This document shows, piece by piece, positions 16,104 through 25,438 of a DNA stretch of 43,578 nucleotides. The notes below the pieces were generated by a model that did not search any database, was not told the origin of the DNA, and saw only the letters and a list, made by a program, of their open reading frames with translations. How positions within the stretch are numbered: position 1 is the first letter of the stretch; every line of letters begins with the position of its first letter. The position numbers were made by a program, and so were the translations under genes. Source of the DNA: Clostridiales bacterium (GTDB lineage Bacteria > Bacillota > Clostridia > Christensenellales > Aristaeellaceae); NCBI GenBank assembly GCA_029012285.1, contig JAQXLU010000079.1, forward strand, positions 1-43,578. Reading direction: 5' to 3'.

Positions 16104-17213
16104 CTATTTCAGCGTGGCTGTATTTTCCGGCTTCTTGCCTCTTTTTCCCCGGAACAGCACGATCACACTCTGCAGCACGATGAAGAAGCACAGCATGAAG
16201 CCGTTGAAGATGGTTTGCAGGTAGGGCGCGTCATTGGTAATGCCGGAGTAGGTCACAATCTTGTCGATGGTGCCCATGATCAGCACCCCGAAGAAGGAAC
16301 CCACCACATTGCCCACGCCACCGCTGAGCATGGTGCCGCCAATGATGGCGGAGGCAATGGCCTTCATCTCCATACCGCTTTGCAGCGTGTCCTTGCCCTT
16401 GCCCACATGCATCAGGTACACAAAGGCCGCAATACCGGCCAACAGGCTGCTGATGACATAGGCAAGGAACTTCGTGCGCTGCACATTGCAGCCCAACATG
16501 AGCGCGCTCTGCTGGTTTCCACCCACAGCGTACAGTTTGCGCCCAAAGCGGGTGTACTTGAGCATCAGGGCCACCAGGATCAGCAAGCTGATGGAGATCA
16601 CCACGCCCCACTCGATTTCCACGGACACGAAGATGCTCTTTTTGCGCTTGATGATCTCGTCCGTCAGGAAGGGCACGTTGATCCTGCTGTTCATCAGCCT
16701 GGCGAAGGCAGGCGCACTGGCAGGGTCAATGTTGGCGCCTGCGGAATCAATCACCGCCGCCATGCCCCGGCCAAAGAACATGCCTGCCATGGTCACAATG
16801 AACGGCTGTATCCTCAGATAGGCCACCAGATAGCCATGCACCAGGCCGAAGCCCAGACCGATGCCCAGGCAGATGAGTACGGCCACCAGGACGGAACCGC
16901 CGGCATTGAGATACTTCACGCAAGCCATATCCGCCAGGGCAACCACACCAGCTACGGATATGTCGATACCGCCGGTAATCATCACAATGGTCAGGCCCAG
17001 CGTGACAATCATCAGCGCGGAATACTCATTGAAGATGTCAAACAGGTTCTTCCACTTGAAGCATCCGGCATCATCCAGAAAACCTTTATTGCCCAGAAAA
17101 ATCAAGCCGCAGCCATACAAAACGACGAAGAATGCGATGGCAATCAGAAACAGGAGCAGCGAGTTGGAAAGCTTTTCCCTTTGTGTTCTTCCAGCCTTTG
17201 CCACAATGCTCAT
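16104..17213 (-). CDS. yjfF: Sugar ABC transporter permease, YjfF/RbsC type
   Basis: A 369-residue permease of the ribose/galactofuranose (CUT2) group, about eight to ten helices. Marks are LTIVMITGGIDISVAGVVAL near residue 75, YLRIQPFIVTMAGMFFGRG, GRKLYAVGGNQQSALMLG, and SAIIGGTMLSGGVGNVVGSF. The start at 17213 is set by GGAGGG seven bases before the ATG; the frame is open much further upstream but there overlaps the other permease gene. Two bases separate it from the preceding stop, so the permeases are translationally coupled. It carries an extra segment around residues 150-190 compared with RbsC. Confidence 0.9.
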   Translation of the reverse strand: MSIVAKAGRTQREKLSNSLLLFLIAIAFFVVLYGCGLIFLGNKGFLDDAGCFKWKNLFDIFNEYSALMIVTLGLTIVMITGGIDISVAGVVALADMACVKYLNAGGSVLVAVLICLGIGLGFGLVHGYLVAYLRIQPFIVTMAGMFFGRGMAAVIDSAGANIDPASAPAFARLMNSRINVPFLTDEIIKRKKSIFVSVEIEWGVVISISLLILVALMLKYTRFGRKLYAVGGNQQSALMLGCNVQRTKFLAYVISSLLAGIAAFVYLMHVGKGKDTLQSGMEMKAIASAIIGGTMLSGGVGNVVGSFFGVLIMGTIDKIVTYSGITNDAPYLQTIFNGFMLCFFIVLQSVIVLFRGKRGKKPENTATLK

Positions 17214-17215
17214 GC

Positions 17216-18328
17216 TCAGCCCTCCTTTGCCACGGCGGCGGTTTTCACGGCCTCGCGCTGATTGCGCCAGGTGGCAAATGCCTGCTTCACAATATCGGAG
17301 CTGACAACCACCAGGATGATGATGACCACTGCCTGATATGCCTTGATATTCTGAATGTTGATGCCCATGCAGTACAGGGTACGGGTCAGCAGCTTGTACG
17401 CATACGCGCCCATCACAGCACCGGACAGCCTGAACTTGCCTCCGCCCAGGGAGTTGCCGCCGATGGCCACCGCCAGGATGGCCTCCATCTCGATGTTGAG
17501 CATCAGCGTGCCGTAGCTCACCTTCTGTACACCCAGCAATCGGGTTTCGCTGATGATGCCGGCAACGGCGCAGCAAAAGCCCAGCAGCCCAAAGCAAATC
17601 AGCTTGACAGCCGTGGCATTGATGCCATTCAGCCGTGCCGCGGCCTGGTTGACGCCAACGGACTGCGCGTACAGCCGCAACGAGGTGAAGCGGAAAATCA
17701 GATAGAATATTCCGCCCATCAGGAGCGTGATGAGAATCGGCGTGGGGATGGGGCAGCCCGGGATCACGTTGGCGATCATGCTGGTCAGGGGGTTGGTCGG
17801 GATAATCAGGTTTGCCTGACCACCAATCCAGTAGGCAATGTCGCGTCCGCAGGTGAAGAGAATCAGGGTGGCAATCATGGGCTGGATGTGAAACACCGCC
17901 ACCAGGGTGCCATTGAACAGCCCAAACAGCACGCACACCACGATGGCAGCCAGGAGCGCCAGCAGGATGCCCGGAAGCGTCACAGGGCGAGAAGAGAACA
18001 GCAGGATGAGCACCTTGGTGAACACTGTCGCGGAGATCACGCCGATGGCGCCCACCGAGATATCCTGCCCGCCGCAGGCGGAGGTGACCAGCGCCATGCC
18101 GATGGCGATCAGCACCAGCTCTGTCGCATTGTCGATCACCTCGATCAGATTGCCGGCCAGTTTTGCGCCGTTGAGCGATTCAACGACGGAAATGTTGTAA
18201 AAAGACGGGTCACGAATCAGATTGAACAGCAGCAATGCGACAATCGCCACCAGGGCAATCAGCAGCTGTGAGTTCTGCTTGAACAGCTTGCGCATCCTTG
18301 GCCCAAATGCTTTTTGCATGGTTTTCAT
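17216..18328 (-). CDS. ytfT: Sugar ABC transporter permease, YtfT type
   Basis: A 370-residue permease of the CUT2 group, partner of the next gene. Visible are MALVTSACGGQDISVGAIGVI near residue 80, AVFHIQPMIATLILFTCGRDIAYWI, SVGVNQAAARLNGINA, and EAILAVAIGGNSLGGGKF. In the first motif most relatives have GGIDLSVG; here it is ACGGQDISVG, as in YtfT. Start is 18328 or the ATG three codons on. It lies 35 bases after the ATPase gene. Confidence 0.9.
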   Translation of the reverse strand: MKTMQKAFGPRMRKLFKQNSQLLIALVAIVALLLFNLIRDPSFYNISVVESLNGAKLAGNLIEVIDNATELVLIAIGMALVTSACGGQDISVGAIGVISATVFTKVLILLFSSRPVTLPGILLALLAAIVVCVLFGLFNGTLVAVFHIQPMIATLILFTCGRDIAYWIGGQANLIIPTNPLTSMIANVIPGCPIPTPILITLLMGGIFYLIFRFTSLRLYAQSVGVNQAAARLNGINATAVKLICFGLLGFCCAVAGIISETRLLGVQKVSYGTLMLNIEMEAILAVAIGGNSLGGGKFRLSGAVMGAYAYKLLTRTLYCMGINIQNIKAYQAVVIIILVVVSSDIVKQAFATWRNQREAVKTAAVAKEG

Positions 18329-18363
18329 CCTTTCCTACATGCTTCGGATGGGCATTGTGGGCA

Positions 18364-19887
18364 TCAGGCCTCCCTGTTGTCCCTTCTGCCGGCAATGGTC
18401 CGCATGATGTGCTCCTGCGTCATCTCATCCCCTGTCAGCTGGCCCACGATATGGCTGTCCCGCATCACAATCAGGCGGGAACAGGTGCGCAGCATTTCCT
18501 CGATCTCGGAGGAAATGAACGTGATGCTCATCCCCTCCTCTGCCAGCTTGAGCACCAGGCGCTGAATCTCGGTCTTGGTGCCGATGTCGATGCCACGGGT
18601 TGGCTCGTCCAAAATCAGGTAATCGGGGTGGGTCAGCAGCCAGCGGGCAAGCACCACCTTTTGCTGGTTGCCGCCGGACAGCGAGCCGATGGGCGTATCC
18701 TGGGACGCAGTCTTGATGTTCAGCACCTTGATGTATTCATCGACAAACTGCTCCGCCTTCTTGCGCCGGATGGGATTCATGAAGCCTTCCTTGACCTGAA
18801 GGGCAAGGATCATATTATCCCGAACGGAGAGCTCGGCAATGATGCCATCGCGCTTGCGATCCTCCGGCAGGTAACCGATGCCCTGCTGCATGGCCTGCCT
18901 GGGAGAACGGATGCTGACCCGCTTCCCCTTCATGCTCACATGCCCACCGCTGACTTTATCCGCACCGAAGATGGCGCGCACGCTCTCGCTCCGGCCAGAG
19001 CCCAGCAGTCCGGTGAAGCCATTCACTTCACCCTTGGCGATTGCAAAGTCAAAGCTATTGGCAAACTCGCTGGAGAGCCCCTCGGCCTGATACAGCACAT
19101 CGCTGTGATCAATCGCATCCGAGGGCGCGTGGCCAAGTGATGTGATGTTATCCAGCTCCTTGCCCATCATTTTGGACACCAGCTCCAGCTGGGGGAGCTT
19201 ATCTGTCTCATATTCACCCACAAGGCTGCCGTTGCGCAGCACGGTGATCCTGTCGCAGACCTCATAGACCTGCTCCAGGAAATGGGTCACAAAGATGATG
19301 CCTACACCCTGCCCCTTCAGGCGGCGCATAAGCGTAAAGAGCATCTGCACCTCCTTCTCATCCAGGGAGGAGGTAGGTTCATCCAGGATGAGCACCTTGC
19401 ATTTCATATCTACCGCGCGGGCGATGGCGACCATCTGCTGCACGGCCAGGGAGCAGCTCCCCAGCAGCTGCGCAGGGCGTGCCGGGATATCCAGCTCCCG
19501 GAGCAATTCGCCGCTCTTCCGGCGCATTTCGCGCCAGTTGACCGTGAAGCCATGGCCGCGGCCGATGTACATGTTTTCCGCCACGGAAAGATTGGGGCAA
19601 AGGGTAATTTCCTGATACACGGTGCTGATGCCGTTTTCCTGCGCGTCATGGGGGGAATGAATGGCGACCTCCTGGTCGTTCCCGTCCATGTAAATGGAGC
19701 CGCCATCCTTTGGGTAAACACCGGTCAACACCTTGATCAGCGTGGATTTGCCCGCACCGTTTTCACCCATCAACGCGTGGATCTCGCCCTTGCGCAATGT
19801 GAAGTCCACATGATCCAGGGCTTTGACGCCGGGGAATATCTTGGTGATTCCCCGCATGGCCAGAACCTGTTCGTTTTCCACTTGCAT
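18364..19887 (-). CDS. ytfR: Sugar ABC transporter ATPase, two-domain, YtfR type
   Basis: A 507-residue protein with two ABC domains that powers import. First domain: Walker A GENGAGKST near residue 41, signature SLAVQQMVAIARA, Walker B VLILDEPTSSLD. Second domain: FTGLLGSGRSESVRAIFG in place of a true Walker A, as usual in RbsA/MglA proteins, then LSGGNQQKVVLARWL and YLILDEPTRGID. The ATG at 19887 is preceded by GGAGGGGG; a longer frame to 19956 overlaps an intergenic hairpin and is not used. Second gene of the operon after the binding protein. Confidence 0.92.
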   Translation of the reverse strand: MQVENEQVLAMRGITKIFPGVKALDHVDFTLRKGEIHALMGENGAGKSTLIKVLTGVYPKDGGSIYMDGNDQEVAIHSPHDAQENGISTVYQEITLCPNLSVAENMYIGRGHGFTVNWREMRRKSGELLRELDIPARPAQLLGSCSLAVQQMVAIARAVDMKCKVLILDEPTSSLDEKEVQMLFTLMRRLKGQGVGIIFVTHFLEQVYEVCDRITVLRNGSLVGEYETDKLPQLELVSKMMGKELDNITSLGHAPSDAIDHSDVLYQAEGLSSEFANSFDFAIAKGEVNGFTGLLGSGRSESVRAIFGADKVSGGHVSMKGKRVSIRSPRQAMQQGIGYLPEDRKRDGIIAELSVRDNMILALQVKEGFMNPIRRKKAEQFVDEYIKVLNIKTASQDTPIGSLSGGNQQKVVLARWLLTHPDYLILDEPTRGIDIGTKTEIQRLVLKLAEEGMSITFISSEIEEMLRTCSRLIVMRDSHIVGQLTGDEMTQEHIMRTIAGRRDNREA

Positions 19888-19933
19888 TTCCCCCTCCAGT
19901 ATGGATGGCAGGCATCCTGAATGCAAAACGCGA

Positions 19934-19979
19934 CGGCGCGATACGGAGCGGAACATATCCGCCGTTCCGTACCGCGCCG
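19934..19979 (-). terminator. Large intergenic hairpin between binding-protein and ATPase genes
   Basis: Arms of about 20 bases, beginning CGGCGCGGTACGGA and ending TCCGTATCGCGCCG on the minus strand, with a five-base loop; a short TTTTG follows nine bases on. Such structures after a binding-protein gene usually stabilise its mRNA or end part of the transcripts, giving more binding protein than transporter. Confidence 0.7.
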
Positions 19980-20014
19980 ATTCATGTTTTCACTTGAATC
20001 AACAGTCCACCGGC

Positions 20015-20992
20015 TTATTCGCCCAGGCCGTAGGTATCAATGTCGGCCTCCGTGATGGTCGCAGCATCGAAGCCGCGCTCGTCATTGATGTACTGCTTGA
20101 GCTCGTTCAGGCCTTCGATCTCGCCGCCGTTCTCCAGCACCTTGATGAACTCGTCGATCTTGGCGGCCTGGAAGGGGCTGCACTGACCGTCGTAGTTCCA
20201 GTTGCCACTGAGCACCTCGCGCAGCGCCCACTTGTTGCAGTCAAAGCCAATCACGACCACCTTGCCGTCCTTGCCATGGGTGATGCCATGGGCGTCCAGC
20301 GCGGCCACAGCGCCAGCGGCCATGCCGTCATTCTCGGCGTACACAACGTTGAAGTCCTTGCCGCTGTTGATAACGGACTCGACGATCTCCTTGGCGGTCA
20401 GCTCGTCCCAGGTCGCGGTCTGCTGCACAACCAGGGTCATCTTGCCAGCCTTCACCTGCTCGTCCAGCGCGCCGGTACGGCCCACCTGCGCGGCGGAACC
20501 CATCGCGCCCTGGATGTGGATCACGTTGTACTCAGGCAGGTTCTGGGCCAGCAGCCATTCCACAGCGCCCTTGCCCTGGTTAGCCATGTCGGAAACCACA
20601 GCAGCCTCGTACAGGGAGGGATCGCAGTCGATCATACGGTCGAACAGGAACACGCCGATGCCGTTCTTGGCAGCCTCAGCCAGCACGGTATCCCAGCCGG
20701 TGGTCTCCGCAGCGGAGATCAGCAGGTAGTCAACGCCGGCGGTGATCATGTTGCGGGCGGCAGCCAGCTGCTCGTCGTTGTTCAGGGTGTAGGCGGTCAT
20801 GACTTCGTAGCCATTGGCCTGGCAGAACACAGCTTCCATGTCCTTCACGTTCGCCTCACGGTAGCCGGACTCAGAGGGCGGATTGTTGACGATACCGACC
20901 TTGATCAGATCCTCCGCCACCGCGGGGGTGCACATGGCCACGAGCATCGTGCAGATGACAGCCACTGCCAGCAGAATGCGCTTCATTTTCAT
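20015..20992 (-). CDS. ytfQ: Sugar-binding protein of the ABC transporter, YtfQ type
   Basis: A 325-residue exported binding protein of the periplasmic-binding/LacI fold. Signal peptide MKMKRILLAVAVICTMLVAM with a cut likely after AVA; no lipobox Cys at the cut. Mature part shows IKVGIVNNPPSESGYREANV, DYLLISAAETTGWDTVL, FLFDRMIDCD, VVYAENDGMAAGAVAALDAHG and VVVIGFDCNKWAL. These match the galactofuranose-binding YtfQ group better than RbsB, but the actual sugar is unknown. AGGAGG precedes the ATG by seven bases. First gene of the importer operon, divergent from the sensor kinase. Confidence 0.9.
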   Translation of the reverse strand: MKMKRILLAVAVICTMLVAMCTPAVAEDLIKVGIVNNPPSESGYREANVKDMEAVFCQANGYEVMTAYTLNNDEQLAAARNMITAGVDYLLISAAETTGWDTVLAEAAKNGIGVFLFDRMIDCDPSLYEAAVVSDMANQGKGAVEWLLAQNLPEYNVIHIQGAMGSAAQVGRTGALDEQVKAGKMTLVVQQTATWDELTAKEIVESVINSGKDFNVVYAENDGMAAGAVAALDAHGITHGKDGKVVVIGFDCNKWALREVLSGNWNYDGQCSPFQAAKIDEFIKVLENGGEIEGLNELKQYINDERGFDAATITEADIDTYGLGE

Positions 20993-21085
20993 GGGGATAC
21001 CTCCTGTTTTTCGTCCATTGCGGACTTTGATGATTTATTCTATCACGAATGGGAGGTTTGCGCATTCACTTTTTTTAGAAGTTCC

Positions 21086-21102
21086 TGACAAATCATTTGT
21101 CA
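21086..21102. promoter_or_regulatory. Perfect 17-bp palindrome in the divergent promoter region
   Basis: TGACAAATCATTTGTCA reads the same on both strands around a central C/G. It lies between ytfQ and the kinase gene. A -10-like TAGAAT for ytfQ is at 21042-21037, which would put the palindrome near -64, a typical activator position. I infer a regulator site; which protein binds is unknown. Confidence 0.6.
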
Positions 21103-21223
21103 TAATGGGAAATAAACAGCCAGATCGTCCATATTCTCATCGACGTTATGTGACTATTTTTCGGTACTGCAACATTTTTTCGTCTTGCTCCGCTACCGGG
21201 TAACATCTTTTCGGATTCTGTGA

Positions 21224-21229
21224 TATAAT
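21224..21229 (+). promoter_or_regulatory. -10 box of the sensor kinase gene
   Basis: TATAAT with no good -35 box 17 bases upstream. Transcription would start near 21236, only about 11 bases before the ATG, so the mRNA leader is very short. Confidence 0.55.
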
Positions 21230-21246
21230 ACGCTTGGGTGATTGCA

Positions 21247-22698
21247 ATGCACGCGAATAAGGGAATCCATCAGAAAACGGTTCGCCGCAAAATGATCGGC
21301 ATGCTTCTGGGCCTGACAGGCATGCTTGTGCCCTTTGTGGTGCTGATGGTGATCATGCTGATCCATACCAACAGCACCTACGGCATCCTTTTGAAAAACG
21401 CCAGCACCGCGGCTGACTTCAATTCCGCCTTCAAGGGCACCATCGACAGCAGGATGTACAGCCATGTGATTGAGCCACGCACGGGGCATGACGAGGCTAC
21501 TCTCCCTCTGGCGGATGTGGATGACGCGGTTCGCGTGCTTGAGCGGCTGTCTGTCAGCACCACATTGCCGGACAACAAATGGCGCATCCAAAGCATGCTG
21601 AACTGGTGTGAAAGCCTGCGGGACTATATGATCGAGATCGCCAACACGCCCCATTATGATGACAGAATGACGCTGCTGGATCGCAACATCCGCGGCGAAA
21701 CAGGCCTGACCGTGCTGATTGAAACCTATATGCACGATTACCTGGACGCTGAGGTGCGCGAGATGGTTCGCCTGCAAGGCCTGTTGAGAAGCAGAACCTA
21801 CATTTTCATTGCTGTATCCGTCCTGCTGGCGGTCATTCTCGTGGTGGGCGGCGTGTGGTATTCCGTGAGGATCTCCCGGGCGATTGCGCTGCCCATTCGG
21901 ACGTTGTCGGAAACCGTCAGCCGATTTGGGGATGGCAATTTCACCTCCGCGCCCATCGAATCCGACGTGATTGAGCTCAACACACTACACGACGGCATTG
22001 ACGAAATGGCCCGACGCATCGACCTGCTGATGAAAACACAGATTGACAACCAGCGCTCTTTGCACAAGGCGGAGCTGGAGCTGCTGCAGGCACAGATCAA
22101 CCCCCACTTCCTGTACAACACGCTGGATTCCATCGCCATCCTGGCTGAAAACGACCGGGCAGAGGATGCCGTCGCCATGGTGAACAGCCTATCGACCTTC
22201 TTCCGGGTATCGCTGAGCAAAGGGAAGGACGTCATCAGCATTGCCTCGGAGCTGAACCATGTGAGAAGCTATTTGCAGATTCAGCAGCTGCGCTACAGCG
22301 ATATTCTCCAATACACCATTGATGTGCCGGATGAGCTGCTATGCCACGATGTGCCCAAGCTGGTGCTGCAGCCCCTGGTGGAAAACGCCCTATACCATGG
22401 CATCAAGAACCGCAGGGGCATCGGCCATATCCACATCTCCGGCTGTATAGCGGGCAACGATATTCTGCTCCGGGTGGAGGACGACGGCGCGGGAATGGAG
22501 GAGGATCAGATCCGCGATTTGCAGACAGGCATCTATGAGGATCGCCACACCGGGCTGGGCTTGGTGAACGTCCACAAGCGAATTCGTCTCTATTGCGGCG
22601 AACCCTATGGCCTGTACTTCGCACAAAGGCCCAGACAGGGAACCATTGTGACCATCCGGCTGCCGCTTACCTTTCAGCATGACGAGAAGGAGGAATGA
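21247..22698 (+). CDS. Sensor histidine kinase, YesM/LytS type
   Basis: A 483-residue membrane kinase. Helix about residues 15-40, extracellular sensor part to about 180, second helix about 183-205, HAMP-like linker to about 260, then the His_kinase block QAQINPHFLYNTLDS whose His is the phosphorylation site. Next come the N box PLVENALYHGIK and the G boxes DDGAGM and TGLGLVNVHKRI. The ATG at 21247 is chosen because GGGTGA lies before it; GTG at 21238 is an alternative. Its stop overlaps a possible ATG of the next gene. Cognate regulator: the YesN-type gene at 23681-25267. Confidence 0.93.
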   Translation: MHANKGIHQKTVRRKMIGMLLGLTGMLVPFVVLMVIMLIHTNSTYGILLKNASTAADFNSAFKGTIDSRMYSHVIEPRTGHDEATLPLADVDDAVRVLERLSVSTTLPDNKWRIQSMLNWCESLRDYMIEIANTPHYDDRMTLLDRNIRGETGLTVLIETYMHDYLDAEVREMVRLQGLLRSRTYIFIAVSVLLAVILVVGGVWYSVRISRAIALPIRTLSETVSRFGDGNFTSAPIESDVIELNTLHDGIDEMARRIDLLMKTQIDNQRSLHKAELELLQAQINPHFLYNTLDSIAILAENDRAEDAVAMVNSLSTFFRVSLSKGKDVISIASELNHVRSYLQIQQLRYSDILQYTIDVPDELLCHDVPKLVLQPLVENALYHGIKNRRGIGHIHISGCIAGNDILLRVEDDGAGMEEDQIRDLQTGIYEDRHTGLGLVNVHKRIRLYCGEPYGLYFAQRPRQGTIVTIRLPLTFQHDEKEE

Positions 22699-22700
22699 CC

Positions 22701-23687
22701 ATGCTGCGCCCATTGAAAAGACGGTTGCTGCCAGGCATCCTGGCCCTTTGCCTGCTATCCCTGTTAACCGGCTGCACCAGATCAGCTTCGCCTGCGCTAA
22801 CCCCAGCTGCCAGGATCATCACTGTCGGGTTTTCCCAGGTTGGCGCAGAGAGCGACTGGCGCAACGCCAACACCCGGAGCATGACGGAGGCCCTGTCGGA
22901 GGAGAACGGCTACAGGCTGATTCTCAGCGACGCACAGAACAAGCAAGAGCGACAGATCACCGCCATCCGCAACTTCATTCAGATGGGGGTGGATTACATC
23001 GTGCTGGCGCCCACCAACGAGACAGGCTGGGACACGGTGCTGACCGAGGCCCGCGCCGCCGGTATCCCGGTCATTGTGGTGGACCGGATGATTGAGGTAG
23101 CGGACGATTCGCTCTACACCTGCTGGGTGGGCAGCGATTTCCGCAAGGAGGGACGCAACGCAGTCCGCTTTATGGAGGGGCTGAACGCCCAGGACGGCTT
23201 GCGCATTGTCCATCTTCAGGGAAATTTGGGCTCCTCCGCGCAGATCGGCCGAACCGCAGCCCTGGACGAGGGGCTGGCCGCCCACGACAGCTGGCAGCTT
23301 GTCTACCGGGGAGCGGGCGACTTCACCCAGGCCAAGGGCCAGGAGATCGTCAACGATTTGCTGGATGCGGGGCTGGACTTCAATGTGATCTATTCCGAGA
23401 ACGACAACATGGCCTTCGGAGCAATCGCTGCCCTGAAGGCCCATGGCCTCGTCCCCGGCGTGGACGTGACGATCATTTCATTTGACGCAGGGCGCCGCGC
23501 GCTGGAAATGACGCTTGCAGGCGAAATCAGCTTTGACATGGAGTGCAATCCGCTGCACGGCCCGCGGGTGGACAACATCATCCGCCAGCTGGAAGAGGGA
23601 ATTCAGCCACCCAAGCTGACCTTTGTGTCCGAAACCAGCTTTGACGCCACCATCACCCGGGAGGTACTGGAGCAAAGGCCCTACTGA
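22701..23687 (+). CDS. Lipoprotein sugar-binding protein (YtfQ-like), likely sensory
   Basis: A 328-residue binding protein with an N-terminal signal and lipobox LTGC, so anchored outside the membrane. The body parallels the ytfQ product of this cassette: VGFSQVGAESDWRNANTRSM, DYIVLAPTNETGWDTVL, VVDRMIEVADDSLY, HLQGNLGSSAQIGRT, VIYSENDNMAFGAIAALKAHG. AGGAGG seven bases before the ATG at 22701 favours that start over the ATG at 22695. It is made with the kinase and not with the transporter, so I infer that it presents the sugar to the kinase. Its 3' end overlaps the convergent regulator gene by seven bases. Confidence 0.88.
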   Translation: MLRPLKRRLLPGILALCLLSLLTGCTRSASPALTPAARIITVGFSQVGAESDWRNANTRSMTEALSEENGYRLILSDAQNKQERQITAIRNFIQMGVDYIVLAPTNETGWDTVLTEARAAGIPVIVVDRMIEVADDSLYTCWVGSDFRKEGRNAVRFMEGLNAQDGLRIVHLQGNLGSSAQIGRTAALDEGLAAHDSWQLVYRGAGDFTQAKGQEIVNDLLDAGLDFNVIYSENDNMAFGAIAALKAHGLVPGVDVTIISFDAGRRALEMTLAGEISFDMECNPLHGPRVDNIIRQLEEGIQPPKLTFVSETSFDATITREVLEQRPY

Positions 23688-25267
23688 TGCTCTCCCCTCG
23701 CCTGGTTGCGGTATTCCTTCGGCGTCATTCCCTCGCTCTTCTTAAACACATGGCTGAAATAGTTCGGCTCGTTATAGCCGATCTCCATAGCAATCTCAGC
23801 GAGCTTCCTGTCCGTTGTGGCAAGAAGCTCCTTTGCTTTTTCGATGCGCAGCGCCGTCAGGTAGGAAATAAAGGGCTTGCCCATGTTCTGTGAAAACACG
23901 GTGCTGAAATGCGCCGTGCTCATGCCCACATCCTCGGCCACGGAGATCAGGGTGATGTTGGGGTCGTTGAAATGCTCCTGCACATAGGCAACAGCCCGGT
24001 TGATGACATGATAGTGCTTGCCGGTCTGGCTGCGCTCCTGTCTGGCGTTCACCGCCAGCTGCATCAGCTTGAGCGCCGCAGGGCGGAAGGCCTCGCGCTC
24101 GCAGGAGGCCAGATTGATGTCGCACTCGCTGTACAATCGGGCGGCAATATCCTTTTCATCCTGCTCCCCATCGGCGGAACGGATCATCTGCACAGCCGTT
24201 TTCATGATTTCCAGCAATGCGTAATAGCGCATCAGCACGCTGCTGAACTGCTGCCCGTTCGGGCCAGACAGCGCTGCATCCAGGATCGCCTCCACCTCAT
24301 CCGCCGAGGCCTTCATCATCCGCTGGCGGAAGGCAGCGCCAAAGGGTTCATTGAAGTCGATATACACCGCAGCGAGCTGCGCGGCATCGTCGGCATCAAT
24401 CACCTGTCCAGCTGAGACCAGCTTGGCCTTATTGAGCAGGTCTGCTGCCGTGCGGTGTGCATCGGCAATCCGGCTGAGGCGATTCACCGCCCCGGACACC
24501 ACCACCGTAATCACCGGGCACAGCTCCCCCAGCTCATGGCGCACAATGCCGATGAGGCGGTAGATGCCGTCCGTCATGGCGTTCAAATCATTATCACAGA
24601 AGAAAACCGTCAACTGCATATTGCTGTATTCATACAGCGTCACCTGCTGGGAATGCAGCAGCGACGTGATCCGCTCGCCAAAGCCGGAGATACGGAAATC
24701 CACGTCATCGAAGCTGAACAAGGCCAGCCTGTAGTGGGCTCTGAGAATATCAAGTTTCAGCGCGTTGGCCTTATCCAGCAGCGAGGTCGTGGTTACGCCC
24801 CCATGGACGAGCTGCTGCATATAGTGCTGGCGAAGCGCCTGATCTACCTCAGATTCATTGAACCCGTCTGGAATTCCGGGGCTGTTGCGATCCTGATCAA
24901 TTTCCGCCGCCAGCTTCTGTAGTTCCCGCCGCAGATCAACGGTGGACACAGGCTTGAGCAGATAGGCATTCGCACCCAGGGTGATCGCTGTGCGGGCGTA
25001 CTCAAAATCGTCAAAGCCAGAGATAATCATGACCTTCAGCCATGGCATGATGGCCTTGGCGTGCCTGATGAGACCAAAGCCGTCCAGAAAGGGCATGCGA
25101 ATATCGGTGATGAGGATATCCGGCATCAGATCCTGAATGATCGACAAGGCCATTTCACCATCCGAGGCCTCGCCACAGCAGGCAAAGAGGCCATCCATGG
25201 CTTCAATGTTTTTCCTGATGTGCTGACGAATCAGCAGCTCATCCTCCACCACAAACACCTGGTACAT
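23681..25267 (-). CDS. Response regulator, YesN type (receiver plus AraC DNA-binding domain)
   Basis: A 528-residue regulator. Receiver domain about 1-120 with the acidic pair VVEDE, phosphoacceptor Asp 55 in LITDIRMPFLDG, and the Lys in AYLLKPVS. A middle region of about 290 residues follows. The C-terminal AraC domain has ITLISVAEDVGMSTAHFSTVF and LAEIAMEIGYNEPNYFSHVF then MTPKEYRNQ. The start at 25267 has GGAGGG eight bases upstream. Presumed partner of the kinase at 21247; probable target is the transporter operon, perhaps through the palindrome at 21086 or direct repeats near it. Confidence 0.93.
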   Translation of the reverse strand: MYQVFVVEDELLIRQHIRKNIEAMDGLFACCGEASDGEMALSIIQDLMPDILITDIRMPFLDGFGLIRHAKAIMPWLKVMIISGFDDFEYARTAITLGANAYLLKPVSTVDLRRELQKLAAEIDQDRNSPGIPDGFNESEVDQALRQHYMQQLVHGGVTTTSLLDKANALKLDILRAHYRLALFSFDDVDFRISGFGERITSLLHSQQVTLYEYSNMQLTVFFCDNDLNAMTDGIYRLIGIVRHELGELCPVITVVVSGAVNRLSRIADAHRTAADLLNKAKLVSAGQVIDADDAAQLAAVYIDFNEPFGAAFRQRMMKASADEVEAILDAALSGPNGQQFSSVLMRYYALLEIMKTAVQMIRSADGEQDEKDIAARLYSECDINLASCEREAFRPAALKLMQLAVNARQERSQTGKHYHVINRAVAYVQEHFNDPNITLISVAEDVGMSTAHFSTVFSQNMGKPFISYLTALRIEKAKELLATTDRKLAEIAMEIGYNEPNYFSHVFKKSEGMTPKEYRNQARGEHQ

Positions 25268-25409
25268 GCCTTTCCCTCCTTGCCGGTCATGCCACCCCGA
25301 TACGCGTCCGCCCATCCGCTCACCGGTGAGCGCCGCACAATGCTCATATCCACACGCATGCAGGAATCCGTCAAAAGCAGCGATTCCGTCGCTTTCATTG
25401 CATGCATCG

Positions 25410-25438
25410 ATTATAGCAGGTCATCGCGGAAATAGCAA
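25410..25438 (-). promoter_or_regulatory. Promoter of the response regulator gene
   Basis: Minus strand TTGCTA (25438-25433), 17 bases, TATAAT (25415-25410). The leader to the ATG is about 136 bases long and shows no structure I recognise. Confidence 0.65.
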
